A DNA stretch of 64,000 nucleotides from Bradyrhizobium erythrophlei (GTDB lineage: Bacteria; Pseudomonadota; Alphaproteobacteria; Rhizobiales; Xanthobacteraceae): NCBI RefSeq assembly GCF_900129505.1, contig NZ_LT670818.1:2356001-2420000 (forward strand), written 5' to 3'. Shown piece by piece: positions 52,677 to 62,456 of this stretch. Both the position numbers and the translations under genes were made by a program. Positions within the stretch are counted from its first letter, which is position 1. Every line of letters starts with the position of its first letter. The notes beneath the pieces were generated by a model. The model was given only the letters and a program-made list of their open reading frames with translations. It was not told where the DNA came from and did no database searches.

Positions 52677-53741
52677 TCACGCGATCAATGCCATCTGCCG
52701 CGGTTCGAACTCCAGCCAGGCGCTGGCGCCGATCGGGATGTCGTCCATCGGCGAGGCCATGACCCGCAGCGGCGAGGTCCCCTGGCGCGGCCGCACCACA
52801 TAGTCCCAGTGCTCGCCGAGGAACGCGCGCTCCACGACGACGACATCGACGGAGGCTGAACCGGCGGCCGGCGGAATATCCGACAGCCGCATGCTGTGCG
52901 GCCGCACCGAAAAAACCGCCCTGCCCGCCGGGGGCATATCGTGCTCGAAGGCGGCGCGCGGCAGCGCAAAGCCGTCGAACGAAATCTGATTGTCCTCGGT
53001 AACACCCTCGATGAAATTGGTGCGCCCGATGAAGCCCGCCACGAAGCGCGTCTTCGGCTGGTTATAGAGCGCGCGGGGGTGGTCGACCTGCTCGATGCGA
53101 CCATGGTTCATGACCGCGATCCGATCCGAAGTCACCATCGCCTCGGCCTGGTCGTGGGTGACGTAGACGGTGGTGACGTGAAATTCGTCATGCAAGCGCC
53201 GGATTTCAAACCGCATCTCCTCCCGCAAGGTCGCGTCCAGATTGGATAGCGGTTCGTCGAGCAGCAGCACCGAAGGCCGGATCACGATCGCGCGGGCCAG
53301 CGCCACCCGCTGCTGCTGGCCGCCTGAGAGCTCGGCGGGATAGCGGTCGGCGAGGTGATTCATGTGCACGACTTCCAGCATCTCGCCGACCCGGCGCTTG
53401 ATCTCGGCCTTGGCGATCTTGCGCAGCTCCAGGCCGAAGGCGACGTTCTGCTCGACCGTCATGTTCGGCCAGATCGCGTAGCTCTGGAAGATCATCGACA
53501 TCTGGCGCCGGTCCGGCGGAACCGAGCCGGCGGGCGAGGAGAGAATCTGGCCGTCCATCTCGATGGTGCCGAGCGTGGGATCGACGAAGCCCGCGATCAT
53601 CCGCAAAGTCGTGGTCTTGCCGCAGCCGGAAGGCCCGAGCAGCGAGACGAATTCGCCGGACTGCAGTTCCAGATCGATACTGTCGACGGCAATAAAATTG
53701 CTGTAGCGCTTGCTGACGCCGGTCAGTCTGAGCCTGCTCAA
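52677..53741 (-). CDS. ABC transporter ATP-binding protein (Fbp/Pot type)
   Basis: 354 aa. Walker A GPSGCGKTT, LSGGQQQRVALARA signature, Walker B VLLLDEPLSNLD, His loop YVTHDQAEA, C-terminal TOBE-like part. Start overlaps the permease stop (ATGA). Confidence 0.92.
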   Translation of the reverse strand: MSRLRLTGVSKRYSNFIAVDSIDLELQSGEFVSLLGPSGCGKTTTLRMIAGFVDPTLGTIEMDGQILSSPAGSVPPDRRQMSMIFQSYAIWPNMTVEQNVAFGLELRKIAKAEIKRRVGEMLEVVHMNHLADRYPAELSGGQQQRVALARAIVIRPSVLLLDEPLSNLDATLREEMRFEIRRLHDEFHVTTVYVTHDQAEAMVTSDRIAVMNHGRIEQVDHPRALYNQPKTRFVAGFIGRTNFIEGVTEDNQISFDGFALPRAAFEHDMPPAGRAVFSVRPHSMRLSDIPPAAGSASVDVVVVERAFLGEHWDYVVRPRQGTSPLRVMASPMDDIPIGASAWLEFEPRQMALIA

Positions 53742-55474
53742 CTATTCCTCCGCAGCATGAAATCGCGTCCAATCATCCTGGAACCGATCGCGGCGATCGC
53801 TACCGTCACGACCAGCAGGATGACGCCGAGCGCCGACAGCACCTCGAAATTGCCTTCTTCCGACAGGTCGAACAGCATCACCGAGATCACCCGCGTGTTC
53901 GGCCCGACCAGGAAGATCGCCGAGGATAATTCCCGCGTCGCCGGAATGAAAACCAGGATCCAGGCGCCGGCGAGACTTTTCTTCAGGAGTGGAATCAGCA
54001 CTTTGCGAATCGCCAGAAGACGGCTGCCGCCGAGAATCCGCACCGCCTCTTCCATTTCCGGGTTGATGCTGCGCAGCCCCGCTGCGCTCGAGGTGTAGGC
54101 GATGGGCAGAAAGCGGGTGGTGAAACCCAGGATCAGGATGGTCGCGGTGCCGTAGAGCGCCAGCGGCGGCGGGGCGTAGGCGGCATAGAAGCCGATCGCC
54201 AGCACGATGCCGGGAACCACGAACGGCGCGACGCAAAGGAACGCCAGCACGTTGCCGAACGGCACGAGCTTCCGGTTGACCACATAGGCGATCGCCAGCG
54301 ACAGGCTGATCGCGGCAAAGGCGGTCACGCCCGAATAGACGAAGGTGTTGAGGATCGTTCGCTTGGCCTGGGTCTGCTCGACCAGAAGATAATAGAAATT
54401 GTGCAGGGTCAGATTGTCGAGGCTGAAGCCGCGGCCCCAGGCCTTGGCGAACGCGGCCTGCAGCAGCACAAGCATCGGCAGGAACACCGAAAGCGCGCAG
54501 ACGATGAGCGCATAGCCGAGCATGACCCAGCGCCACGGCCCAAGCGCGATCATCCGCCGCTCGCCGCCCTTGCCGGTGACGGAAGTATAACCCCGGCGTC
54601 CCAGGATCCGGCGTTGCAGCCAGAACATCAGCACGGTGATAGCGAGCAGCGGCATCGAATAGGCAGCCGCCTCCTCGACGCGAACCGGATATTCGAAGAA
54701 TTGCCAGAGCTGCGTCGACACCACGTTGAAACGCGCCGGCAGCGCGATCAGCGCGGGTGCGCCAAACAATGCGACGGCTTCGAGAAAGCTGATGATGATG
54801 CCGCCGATGATCGCGGGCGTCACCAGCGGCAGGGTGATGCGCAGCGTGGTCCGCAGCGTGCGGGCGCCGAGGATGTTGGCCGCATCCTCCATCTCCGACG
54901 ACACCAGGTCGAGCGCCGAGCTGGTAAAGACAAAAGTGTAGGGAAATGAGGTCACGGCGATCACCAGGATCAGGCCGGTCATGGAATAAATATTGAAGAC
55001 GCCGTGGGTGGCGCCGGTCAGCGCCATCCAGACCTTGTTCAGCCAGCCGGAATTCGGTCCCGCCAGCAGGATCCAGCCGATGGCGCCGAGATAGGGCGGC
55101 GTCACGAAGGCGGCGAACACCATCAGCCGGACGAATGCCTTGGCCGGCATGTCGGTGCGGGAAATCGCCCAGGCGATCGGAACGCCAAAGCAGGTGGCCA
55201 GCAGCGCGACGCCGACGCCGAGTTCCAGCGAGTTCAGCAGCGATTGCAGATGCCGGATACTGCCGTAGGCGGTGCGGTAGTTCGCCAGCGTAAAGCGGCC
55301 GGTGTCGGTTTCCTGCAGGCTGGAGACGATCAATCGCAGGACCGGATTAAGGATCAGGAAGCCGAGCACGGCAATCAGCACCAGCCACAGCAACATGCTG
55401 GCGTCGAGACGCCTTATTCTCGAAGCAAGGCCGGAAAATTGTACGGCGCGGAGGTCGAGCGAGTTGTCGGTCAC
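53738..55474 (-). CDS. ABC transporter fused permease (FbpB type)
   Basis: 578 aa, two ABC-permease halves in one chain with about 12 membrane segments; two EAA-like loops (EMEDAANILGARTLRTTLRI and PEMEEAVRILGGSRLLAIRK). Typical of FbpB/ThiP/PhnV-like importers. Confidence 0.9.
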   Translation of the reverse strand: MTDNSLDLRAVQFSGLASRIRRLDASMLLWLVLIAVLGFLILNPVLRLIVSSLQETDTGRFTLANYRTAYGSIRHLQSLLNSLELGVGVALLATCFGVPIAWAISRTDMPAKAFVRLMVFAAFVTPPYLGAIGWILLAGPNSGWLNKVWMALTGATHGVFNIYSMTGLILVIAVTSFPYTFVFTSSALDLVSSEMEDAANILGARTLRTTLRITLPLVTPAIIGGIIISFLEAVALFGAPALIALPARFNVVSTQLWQFFEYPVRVEEAAAYSMPLLAITVLMFWLQRRILGRRGYTSVTGKGGERRMIALGPWRWVMLGYALIVCALSVFLPMLVLLQAAFAKAWGRGFSLDNLTLHNFYYLLVEQTQAKRTILNTFVYSGVTAFAAISLSLAIAYVVNRKLVPFGNVLAFLCVAPFVVPGIVLAIGFYAAYAPPPLALYGTATILILGFTTRFLPIAYTSSAAGLRSINPEMEEAVRILGGSRLLAIRKVLIPLLKKSLAGAWILVFIPATRELSSAIFLVGPNTRVISVMLFDLSEEGNFEVLSALGVILLVVTVAIAAIGSRMIGRDFMLRRNS

Positions 55475-55493
55475 GTTGTTTACCCTGCCGTGA

Positions 55494-56558
55494 CTAGACG
55501 CCGAAGGTTTCGCGCCACTGCTTGATGACTTCCGGAATGCCCTTGGTGATCTGCTCGACCGTCGGCCGGATGATCTTCACATCCCTGGCCGATTTCGCGC
55601 CCGCGGGCGCCGAGACTTCCGGCCGGATGGTTTCGTTGAAGTGCTCGACCCAGATCCTCGAGGCGCCTTCACTCAGCAGAAATTCCATGAACAGGCGCGC
55701 GGCGTTGGGATGCTTGCTGCCCTTCATGATGCTGGAGGGCGCGATGATCAGCACGGTGCCCTCGGTCGGATAGATCATGGCAAGCGGGTTGCCCTTCTGC
55801 ACGCTCTCCATCAGCGTGCCGACCGGCCCGGACCCGGCAATGGCGCTTTCGCCGGCGTTCAGCATGGTGACGGTATCGTTGATCGAGCGGCCGACCCGTG
55901 GATTGTTCTTCGCGAGCTTCTCGAAGAAATCCCAGCCGTATTGATTGCGCAGTGTCAGCGCCCAGGTGCCGACATAACCGCTGAAGCCGGGATGACCGAG
56001 CGCAATGTTGTTGTTCCACTTGGGATCGAGCAGGTCGGTCCAGTTTTGGGGAGCATCTGCTTCCTTCACCTTGGACGTATTGTAGCCGATGCCGATCATG
56101 CCGGCCGAGGTGACGAAATAATAACCGTCCGGATCGTAGTTCTTGTAGACGTCGAGCACCTTGCTCGAGTTCTCGGGAACGAATTTTTCGAAGGCGCCCC
56201 CGGCCTTCAATGCGACGGAGTGGCCGAGATCGGTCGAACTGAGGACGTCGCACTGGATGGCGCTGGCCCTGATCTCCTGGGTGACGCGCTGATAGGCGAC
56301 CTGGGCGGTGGTGCGCAGCACGTTGACCTTGAGGCCCGGATAGAGCTGCTCGAAGCTGCGGCCGAGCACTTGGGCGGTGATGTCGTCGGATTGCGCGGTG
56401 TACCAGGTCAGTTCGCCGCCTTCCTTCTTGGCGGCCTCGTAAAGTTCCTTCTCGTGAGGGGTCATGGCGGCTGCGGATTGTGCCAGGGCGTTGTTGCCGC
56501 CGAGCACAAGAAACGCCGAACTGCCGAGAATGAAGTTGCGCCTCCGAATGGGGAACAT
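55494..56558 (-). CDS. ABC transporter substrate-binding protein (Fbp-type)
   Basis: 354 aa. Twin-arginine-like start (MFPIRRRNFILGSSAFLVLG) and signal peptide to ALAQ. Type II binding fold (GGELTWYTAQSDDITAQVLG, FEQLYPGLKVNVLR, NTSKVKEADAPQNW, LDPKW). GAGGATCG before the ATG. Ligand: the fold family binds Fe3+ but also phosphonates or carboxylates; not decided here. Confidence 0.88.
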   Translation of the reverse strand: MFPIRRRNFILGSSAFLVLGGNNALAQSAAAMTPHEKELYEAAKKEGGELTWYTAQSDDITAQVLGRSFEQLYPGLKVNVLRTTAQVAYQRVTQEIRASAIQCDVLSSTDLGHSVALKAGGAFEKFVPENSSKVLDVYKNYDPDGYYFVTSAGMIGIGYNTSKVKEADAPQNWTDLLDPKWNNNIALGHPGFSGYVGTWALTLRNQYGWDFFEKLAKNNPRVGRSINDTVTMLNAGESAIAGSGPVGTLMESVQKGNPLAMIYPTEGTVLIIAPSSIMKGSKHPNAARLFMEFLLSEGASRIWVEHFNETIRPEVSAPAGAKSARDVKIIRPTVEQITKGIPEVIKQWRETFGV

Positions 56559-56716
56559 GCGATCCTCACCTGAATCTTGCTTTTTGTTGCGGCGAGTATG
56601 CGGGCTTTTCGATCGGGCTTCAATTCATTCCGCCGCGAAATCTCTCCCACTTTGGAAGGGCAGCAGTGCGCCGCACCAATCGGACGCATGTCCTGCTGGA
56701 AAGACGTCCTTGCGAA

Positions 56717-57679
56717 TTACGCGCCGCGATCGAGCATCGCCTTGAAATCCGCGCGGGCGCGCTGCGCTTCGAACCGGGCGGTTTCGGACACATCGCCGAG
56801 GCCGAAATAGCCGTGGATCAGGCCGGCGCCATGATGGTACCGGGTCGCGACATCGGCGGCGGCGAGCGCTTCGGCATAGGCTTTGCCTTCATCGCGCAGG
56901 GGATCGAACCACGCCGTGCAGACCACTGCCGGCGCGAGCCCCGCCAGGTTTTTTGCGCGCAAGGGTGAAACGCGCCAGTCCTCGCCATGCCCGGCGTCCG
57001 CAAGATAATGGCCGGCGAACCACTCCATCACCGCGCGCGACAGGAAATAGCCTTGCGCATTTTCCGCGCGCGAGGGGAAGCGCGCATTTTCGGTCGGGTT
57101 CGCGTAGCTTCCGGCGACATCGGTGACGGGATAGACCAGCAATTGCGCGGCGAGACTGATGCCGCTGTCGCGACAGCCGATCGCGACCGCCGCTGCCAGA
57201 TTGCCGCCGGCGCTGTCGCCGGCGACACCGAGGCGCGCGCCGTCTCCGCCGAACTCGGCGATGCGCGCGGAAACGTCGCACAAGGCGGCAAAACTATCCT
57301 CGAACGCGCCGGGAAGGCGCGTCTCCGGCGGACGCCGGTAGTCGACGGAGACGACGACGGCGCCGGTTTCGATCGCAAGCAGACGTGCCTGCCGGTCGTG
57401 GGTTTCGAGATCGCCGGCAACCCAGCCGCCGCCGTGGAAAAACACCACCGTCGGCGATTTCACTTCCGAGACGCGATAGATCCGTGCGGCCAGCGGCGAC
57501 GCAGCACCTGTCACTTCCGTGTCCCGCACGCTCGCCACCGGCGGTGGCGGAACCGCGGCCCGCGCCGCGGCCAGCGCGCGCAGCGAATCGCGCGCGCTTT
57601 GCGGGGTCATGGTCTCGGGATCGCGCAGCGGCAACAGCGGAATGATCTGGGCAATGACGGGATCGAGCGGTGCGGTCAT
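56717..57679 (-). CDS. Alpha/beta hydrolase, HSL-type esterase
   Basis: 320 aa. HGGGW oxyanion motif, nucleophile in GDSAGG, Asp in WFDPLRDEG, His in GLIHGY: the HSL family IV esterase pattern. ATG at 57679. It lies 158 bp upstream of the binding-protein gene on the same strand. Natural substrate unknown. Confidence 0.9.
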   Translation of the reverse strand: MTAPLDPVIAQIIPLLPLRDPETMTPQSARDSLRALAAARAAVPPPPVASVRDTEVTGAASPLAARIYRVSEVKSPTVVFFHGGGWVAGDLETHDRQARLLAIETGAVVVSVDYRRPPETRLPGAFEDSFAALCDVSARIAEFGGDGARLGVAGDSAGGNLAAAVAIGCRDSGISLAAQLLVYPVTDVAGSYANPTENARFPSRAENAQGYFLSRAVMEWFAGHYLADAGHGEDWRVSPLRAKNLAGLAPAVVCTAWFDPLRDEGKAYAEALAAADVATRYHHGAGLIHGYFGLGDVSETARFEAQRARADFKAMLDRGA

Positions 57680-57869
57680 GCGGGGGTTTCCGGCGGCATT
57701 CCAAACTGACGCGGCACCATATCGCGGCCGGCAATGACGGCAACCCGGGCGGCAAGAGGTCGTTGAGCGCCGCTTCGAAGGAACCCGGAATTGCACGCGC
57801 CGATCCGCGAGATTTGTTGCTTTCTGAAGCGGTTACGCCTAAAAGCCCGTCTTCACGGGAACACCCGCC

Positions 57870-58076
57870 ATGGCCCATAATTTCGCGATCAACGACGACG
57901 TCCATCACCAGCAGCAGGGGCCGCAAGGCCGCGCCGACGTCAAGGAGCGCAGTATCTATACCATCGTCAGCTGCCTGCCGATCGAGGCGGACGGCCGCCC
58001 GCGCTACCGCATCAAGAGCAAGACCGAGAATGTCGAGCGCGTGGTGACCGAGGAGCAGATCAGCCGGCTGGGCTGA
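57870..58076 (+). CDS. Small conserved hypothetical protein, 68 aa
   Basis: Soluble; Gln/His-rich N-terminus then TIVSCLPIEADGRPRYRIKS and ERVVTEEQISRL. Looks like the short rhizobial proteins with this pattern; function unknown. GGGAAC before the ATG. Confidence 0.6.
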   Translation: MAHNFAINDDVHHQQQGPQGRADVKERSIYTIVSCLPIEADGRPRYRIKSKTENVERVVTEEQISRLG

Positions 58077-58297
58077 CCTGCTGTCATTCATCATATTATG
58101 AGCATTTCGTCATGTTGGACGGTTTAGCTTGCTATCTCCGGCGCGGCAGCGTATACGCCGCCCATTCGAACAATCGATTTGCTTGTTGATCGCGCCGAAC
58201 CGGCTCTACTCCCCAAGACATCGCTGAAATCGGATCAAGCCCGCGCGAAGGTTCGTGCGGGTGGCACCCGCGCATTTGCGCATCTTGGAGAAGTAAA

Positions 58298-58507
58298 ATG
58301 GCTACCGGAACAGTTAAGTGGTTCAACGCGACCAAGGGCTTCGGCTTCATCGCGCCCGATGGCGGCGGCACCGACGTATTCGTGCATATCAGCGCCGTCG
58401 AGCGCGCCGGCATGAGCTCGCTCAACGAAGGCCAGAAGCTTTCGTTCGAAGCCAAGGTCGACAGCCAGCGTGGCAAGACCAGCGCGGAAAACCTTCGCGC
58501 CATGTGA
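58298..58507 (+). CDS. cspA: Cold-shock protein
   Basis: 69 aa CSD fold: [15 protein letters not shown] with RNP1 (KGFGFI), DVFVHIS (RNP2). GGAGAAG upstream. A roughly 220-bp leader before it may be a regulated 5' UTR, usual for csp genes. A strong terminator follows. Confidence 0.95.
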   Translation: MATGTVKWFNATKGFGFIAPDGGGTDVFVHISAVERAGMSSLNEGQKLSFEAKVDSQRGKTSAENLRAM

Positions 58508-58581
58508 CGCCGTCTGAACCGGGATTACCGCGGACGTACCGGGATCTCGGATCAGCAGCGTTTCCCTGAGTAGACAAGATC

Positions 58582-58611
58582 AAGCCCGCCGGTTGCACCG
58601 GCGGGCTTTTT
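58582..58611 (+). terminator. Intrinsic terminator of cspA
   Basis: AAGCCCGCCGG / CCGGCGGGCTTTTT, a perfect 11-bp stem with T-run. Confidence 0.92.
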
Positions 58612-58677
58612 CATGGGCGAGGTTGGCACCCGATCCGGCCCGGAGGCCAAAGCCGGTTCAGGCCTCGGTGAGGTCGC

Positions 58678-59763
58678 TCATGCGGGCTTGACCGGCGGCG
58701 CGTTGGCCGGAGCGCCCGGTGCCGGCTGCATCAAGAGCGTAATCGGGCTTGATGCCGCATCCTTTGATGCCTCGCTCTGGCTTTTTTCGCTTGGCTTGAC
58801 GGTGGATCGGACAACCATGAATCGGTTCAGAACGTCGAACCAGAAGGGCGCACCGAGCATGACGGCGAACGCGGTCACGAACCAGCCGATGACGGCCTTG
58901 AGCAGCGCGCCCGTCGCGAATTTACAGTTCTTCTCTTCGGAGCACATTTGCGGTTGCGGGAGCAACCATCCATCTTGTGTGTTCGCCCAACCGATGGGGA
59001 ATCCGATTTTTCCCAACTCGGCTGACAGGTCGTCATATGACCTGGTCGTATCGGCGGCCGGAGCTGTGCCTTGCTGCTGCGCTGTCGCGACGATGCCGTC
59101 CCGGAGCGTTTTGTCGTTGGTCAGCCGCTGAGCTATCGTGATCGAATCCACGTTGAGGACAGCGGCGGCTGCGATGCCGATCAAAAAGAGGATCAACTGG
59201 GTGCGCCGCCGATACCAGCCGGAGACGCGATCCATGGTGGCATCGAACCAGCCTTCGAGGTTCTTCCTGACGGCGTTGATGTCGCCCTGCGCATCGTCGA
59301 TTGCCCCGAGCACGATGTATTTGATCTGCGGCGGCAGATTGCCGGCGCACGACTTCAGACCATCTATCGTCAGGCTGGCGCGGGCATCCTGCAGCGGCGC
59401 AACGGCATTGGCCTGCGCGGCGGCGCCCGCTGCCGGCGGCGCGCTTCTCAATACGATGTCGAGAAACGCCGAAACAAATGTCCGCGACGGGATGTAGGAC
59501 GGAAGGTCGCCGTTCTTGGCTTTGTCCAGCGTGTTCCGATACAGCGAGTTGATCAGGGGGTGCTTGTAGATTTGGCCGACGAGTCCGGCGTAATTGCCCT
59601 TCGTGCTGTCATCGAGCATTTCCCTGAGACCGTTTTCGAGTTCTTTCGACCGACTTTTAATGACCCCCTCGATTGCTTCGCGAACCGCGGTGGCTATCAG
59701 ACTCATCATCAAAAACAGAAGGCTCATCCCGATGCCGACATCCAGAACGTCCGATCCCAACAT
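58678..59763 (-). CDS. Hypothetical membrane protein, 361 aa
   Basis: Three hydrophobic segments: about residues 9-26, 165-188 and 285-310. The first 60 residues (GIGMSLLFLMMSLIATAVRE, then charged helix) look like a conserved unit. The C-tail is Pro/Ala-rich. ATG at 59763 with GGAG about 11 nt upstream. No family recognised. Confidence 0.7.
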   Translation of the reverse strand: MLGSDVLDVGIGMSLLFLMMSLIATAVREAIEGVIKSRSKELENGLREMLDDSTKGNYAGLVGQIYKHPLINSLYRNTLDKAKNGDLPSYIPSRTFVSAFLDIVLRSAPPAAGAAAQANAVAPLQDARASLTIDGLKSCAGNLPPQIKYIVLGAIDDAQGDINAVRKNLEGWFDATMDRVSGWYRRRTQLILFLIGIAAAAVLNVDSITIAQRLTNDKTLRDGIVATAQQQGTAPAADTTRSYDDLSAELGKIGFPIGWANTQDGWLLPQPQMCSEEKNCKFATGALLKAVIGWFVTAFAVMLGAPFWFDVLNRFMVVRSTVKPSEKSQSEASKDAASSPITLLMQPAPGAPANAPPVKPA

Positions 59764-60161
59764 ATGATTTTTCTCCACGATGAAGTTGAAAGGCCTCTTC
59801 CGATTGACAAAAGTATGGGTAAGCAATGCAACCTTAATATACGACAATAACAGAATACAACTTCCATAGAGAGGTTGAAAAAATCAGCCAGCGGATTTGT
59901 TGCGGCGCAAATAGCGTCGCGACCGGATCAGCCGCCGCCGCCGCCGGCGGCGCCATCGCGCAAAGTGCGGTCGAGCTCGGAGAAAAGGTGTTTCCGACGT
60001 CTAGAGCCGGCGACAAGCGACGCACCCTACGCCGGTAACTGCGGAGATGGCAGCGTTCGGCAGCGTCAAGGCGACGGCGAGTGGAAGACCATCGCGCACG
60101 ATACGCATATCACGTGGCCGGATACATCTGGCATCGCAGCGTCCGGCGATCTCACAAAGGG
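59764..60161. other. Gene-free gap
   Basis: About 400 bp; includes a Pro-coding-like CCGCCGCCG run near 59930 but no credible gene. Confidence 0.35.
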
Positions 60162-60590
60162 CTATTGGGCCTTCTCATGCGCGGCGATGCCGACGGCCTT
60201 GTAATCGTAGGTCGGATAGAATTCGGTGCGGTAGCTGCCCCAGGCGGTACTCTCCAGGATGCGGTTGACCTCGCGCAGACGGGACGCCGGCAGCCGCAGC
60301 GTGACGACCTGTCCGATTCCCATCATCACATACCAGGAAACCACTTCGACGCCGGCCGGCGGGAAGGCTTTGTAGAAGCCTTGTCTTTCGAGCTGCGCGT
60401 TGAGTTCGCTCAACGGGCGCGACTGGTCGTGCTTGAAGAATATCGTCAGCATCACGGCGTTGTCGGCCGTCGGCGCCGCGTTCTCGGTCGGCGCCGCCGC
60501 GGTCTGCGCCGTGGCGTCCGGGCCGAGCGCCAAAATGGCGGCCAGCGCCGCCATCGCCACCAGTGATCCCTTGCAGCGGCCCATGGCCAT
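60162..60590 (-). CDS. Secreted hypothetical protein, 142 aa
   Basis: Signal peptide to DATAQ (about residue 29), Ala/Thr linker, then a domain (VMLTIFFKHDQSRPLSELNA, GFYKAFPPAGVEVVSWYVMM, GIGQVVTLRLPASRLREVN) with a ferredoxin-like strand/helix pattern. GAAAGGAAG before the ATG at 60590. Function unknown. Confidence 0.7.
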   Translation of the reverse strand: MAMGRCKGSLVAMAALAAILALGPDATAQTAAAPTENAAPTADNAVMLTIFFKHDQSRPLSELNAQLERQGFYKAFPPAGVEVVSWYVMMGIGQVVTLRLPASRLREVNRILESTAWGSYRTEFYPTYDYKAVGIAAHEKAQ

Positions 60591-60777
60591 CTTCCTTTCG
60601 ATGTGTCGGGCGTCCGCCGCGACTTGCGGGCGACGATCATCGCAAACTCCCGACCGGAGAGCCAGGTTCCTGTCCGCGCCGTTCAAACCCGCAAATGTGA
60701 AATATCTCACAGCCGGCGGTCTGGTTCGGCGCTATTCATGATCGCGGCCGGGCCACTTCCACATCAAGGACGGGGAA

Positions 60778-60876
60778 ATGAACACGCGGCGGCTGGCTTA
60801 TTGGTGGTTCAGGTTCGTCGTCTCGGGACGATTTCTGGACAAGTTCCTGAACACGCGACGCATGAGGCAGGATTAG
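60778..60876 (+). CDS. Micro-ORF, 32 aa basic peptide
   Basis: MNTRRLAYWWFRFVVSGRFL, then Arg-rich end. AAGGACGGGG lies about 3-4 nt upstream. Positively charged with an aromatic/hydrophobic core; could be real or chance. Confidence 0.35.
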   Translation: MNTRRLAYWWFRFVVSGRFLDKFLNTRRMRQD

Positions 60877-60944
60877 CCGCCTTAAGCGAAAGGCAGCGCG
60901 CGCAGCATGCCACGGGAAAGTCGGCTTTCCAAACGCGCGATTTC

Positions 60945-62108
60945 TCAGGCCGCCCCTGTCAGCTTCTTCAAGAAGGCGCCGCCGCCGCTCACGGCGTCGC
61001 GACCCTTATAGGCCAGGTAAGTCAGGCGTCCGGCGAGGGAATCATGGCTGCGCAAGCGGCGCGATCCCAGGACATGGCCGACATTGTCGGGAAACCGCGC
61101 CACCTCCGCCTCGACCAGGGCAGCAATGGACGCCATCAGGGTTTCGAGGCGGACTCCCCAGTCGCATTGGTCGAGCTGGTCGATGCGGACCTGCAACGCG
61201 TATTCGGTGTCGTAGATCTCGGTCAGGATTTCCTTGGCGACGAGCACCCGGTTGTTCCTGAGCGCAACCCGCAACGTCGCCCGGCTGTCTTCCAGACGGT
61301 CCAGCACCATCGAGACCGCGATAGCATAGGGCGTGGCGGCGACGTCCGTGGCGTTCTTGGTGGCCGCTGCCTTGGTGGCAAGGCGGACGAGTTGCCAGTG
61401 ATTCTTGAGCCGTTTGGCGATCATCGCGAGCGCAAAGGGAACAACGTCGGCGTGGTTTTTCCTGAACGCATCGAGCAATGCCGTTATCTTGACGACCTGC
61501 GCGTCGTCGAACTTCTGGATGGCCGCCGGCAGCGTCGCGTTGAATTTTGCCAGCGCATCCCGCTCGCGCAGTACGGCCTGCGTTTTGGTCAGGTCGTCAT
61601 AGGCCGAGCGCGATGCCGTATAGGTCGCGAGCTTCTTGCGGGTCTGCTCGGCGCCATCCGGCGAGCCCAGCATGTTCTCGAGAGATTTGGCGACCTTGAC
61701 CTGGAACGTGGCGGCGACCTGCACCGCCTGCTTCTGGTTGTTGGCAAGGATCAACTCGTCGATCTTCTTGGTGTAGTCGCTGGCCATGGTCCGCAACAGA
61801 TCCCGGCTGATCCATTCCCAGATCGCGGCCAGTGAGCCGCGCTGTATCAGGCCGGAATTGGCATGCTCCGGGGCGCCGTTGACGAGCATCGGTTCCAGCG
61901 GTGCAAAGAAATAGCGCGACGGCATGCTGATTCGATTTTGCGTCGAGCCATCCTTGCGGAACTCCGCGCGCAACTTGGCGAGTACTTCGCCGGTGCCGGG
62001 CATTTCGCCTTCGCTGGCCTCCAGCCGCTCGAGTTCCGTCAGAAGACAGTTCCGCGTTAGCGGCGTCAGCCGCTGCAGAAACTCCTGAATCCGATCCGCC
62101 AGCTCCAT
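60945..62108 (-). CDS. Hypothetical protein, 387 aa
   Basis: All-helical soluble protein with regular Arg/Leu/Ala pattern (LTPLTRNCLLTELERLE, KKIDELILANNQKQAVQVAA, DALAKFNATLPAAIQKFDDA, YALQVRIDQLDQCDWGVRLE). No domain recognised. Sits on the same strand as the secreted protein gene and the membrane protein gene, so these three unknowns may form one functional group. Confidence 0.7.
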   Translation of the reverse strand: MELADRIQEFLQRLTPLTRNCLLTELERLEASEGEMPGTGEVLAKLRAEFRKDGSTQNRISMPSRYFFAPLEPMLVNGAPEHANSGLIQRGSLAAIWEWISRDLLRTMASDYTKKIDELILANNQKQAVQVAATFQVKVAKSLENMLGSPDGAEQTRKKLATYTASRSAYDDLTKTQAVLRERDALAKFNATLPAAIQKFDDAQVVKITALLDAFRKNHADVVPFALAMIAKRLKNHWQLVRLATKAAATKNATDVAATPYAIAVSMVLDRLEDSRATLRVALRNNRVLVAKEILTEIYDTEYALQVRIDQLDQCDWGVRLETLMASIAALVEAEVARFPDNVGHVLGSRRLRSHDSLAGRLTYLAYKGRDAVSGGGAFLKKLTGAA

Positions 62109-62456
62109 TGCAACCGCGATCTGTCTGCGATTTTCGATCAGCTACGGCGCACCCTCCGCCTGGAGACGCGCCAATAGGATATGGAAACACAAAAACAGTT
62201 TGTGCCAGATTAAGAAATAAACGCGGGCCCCGTGAAACTACGGGCACCGCGGTTTAACGCCGAAAGCACTTCTACTATCCGTAGAACTACCGATGTTTTT
62301 GTCACAAGCCGTGGAATCACGGCGCTTTTCGTATGTATCGGCGGGATTTTCTGCGGGCGTCGCGACAGCCCGGCATTCCAGATTCTCCAAAAAGTCCGTA
62401 TTCTTACTGAGTAGAAAATTAACCCTCGAAGAGCACAGGCTCGTTAAACAATTCGT
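62109..62456. other. Control region of the LuxR-type gene
   Basis: About 350 bp between divergent genes with no credible frame. No clear promoter elements assigned. Confidence 0.35.

Noticed and set aside
60603..61835. 410-codon plus-strand frame
   Set aside because: Antisense to the 387-aa gene and rich in Arg/Gly/Gln as expected of a shadow.
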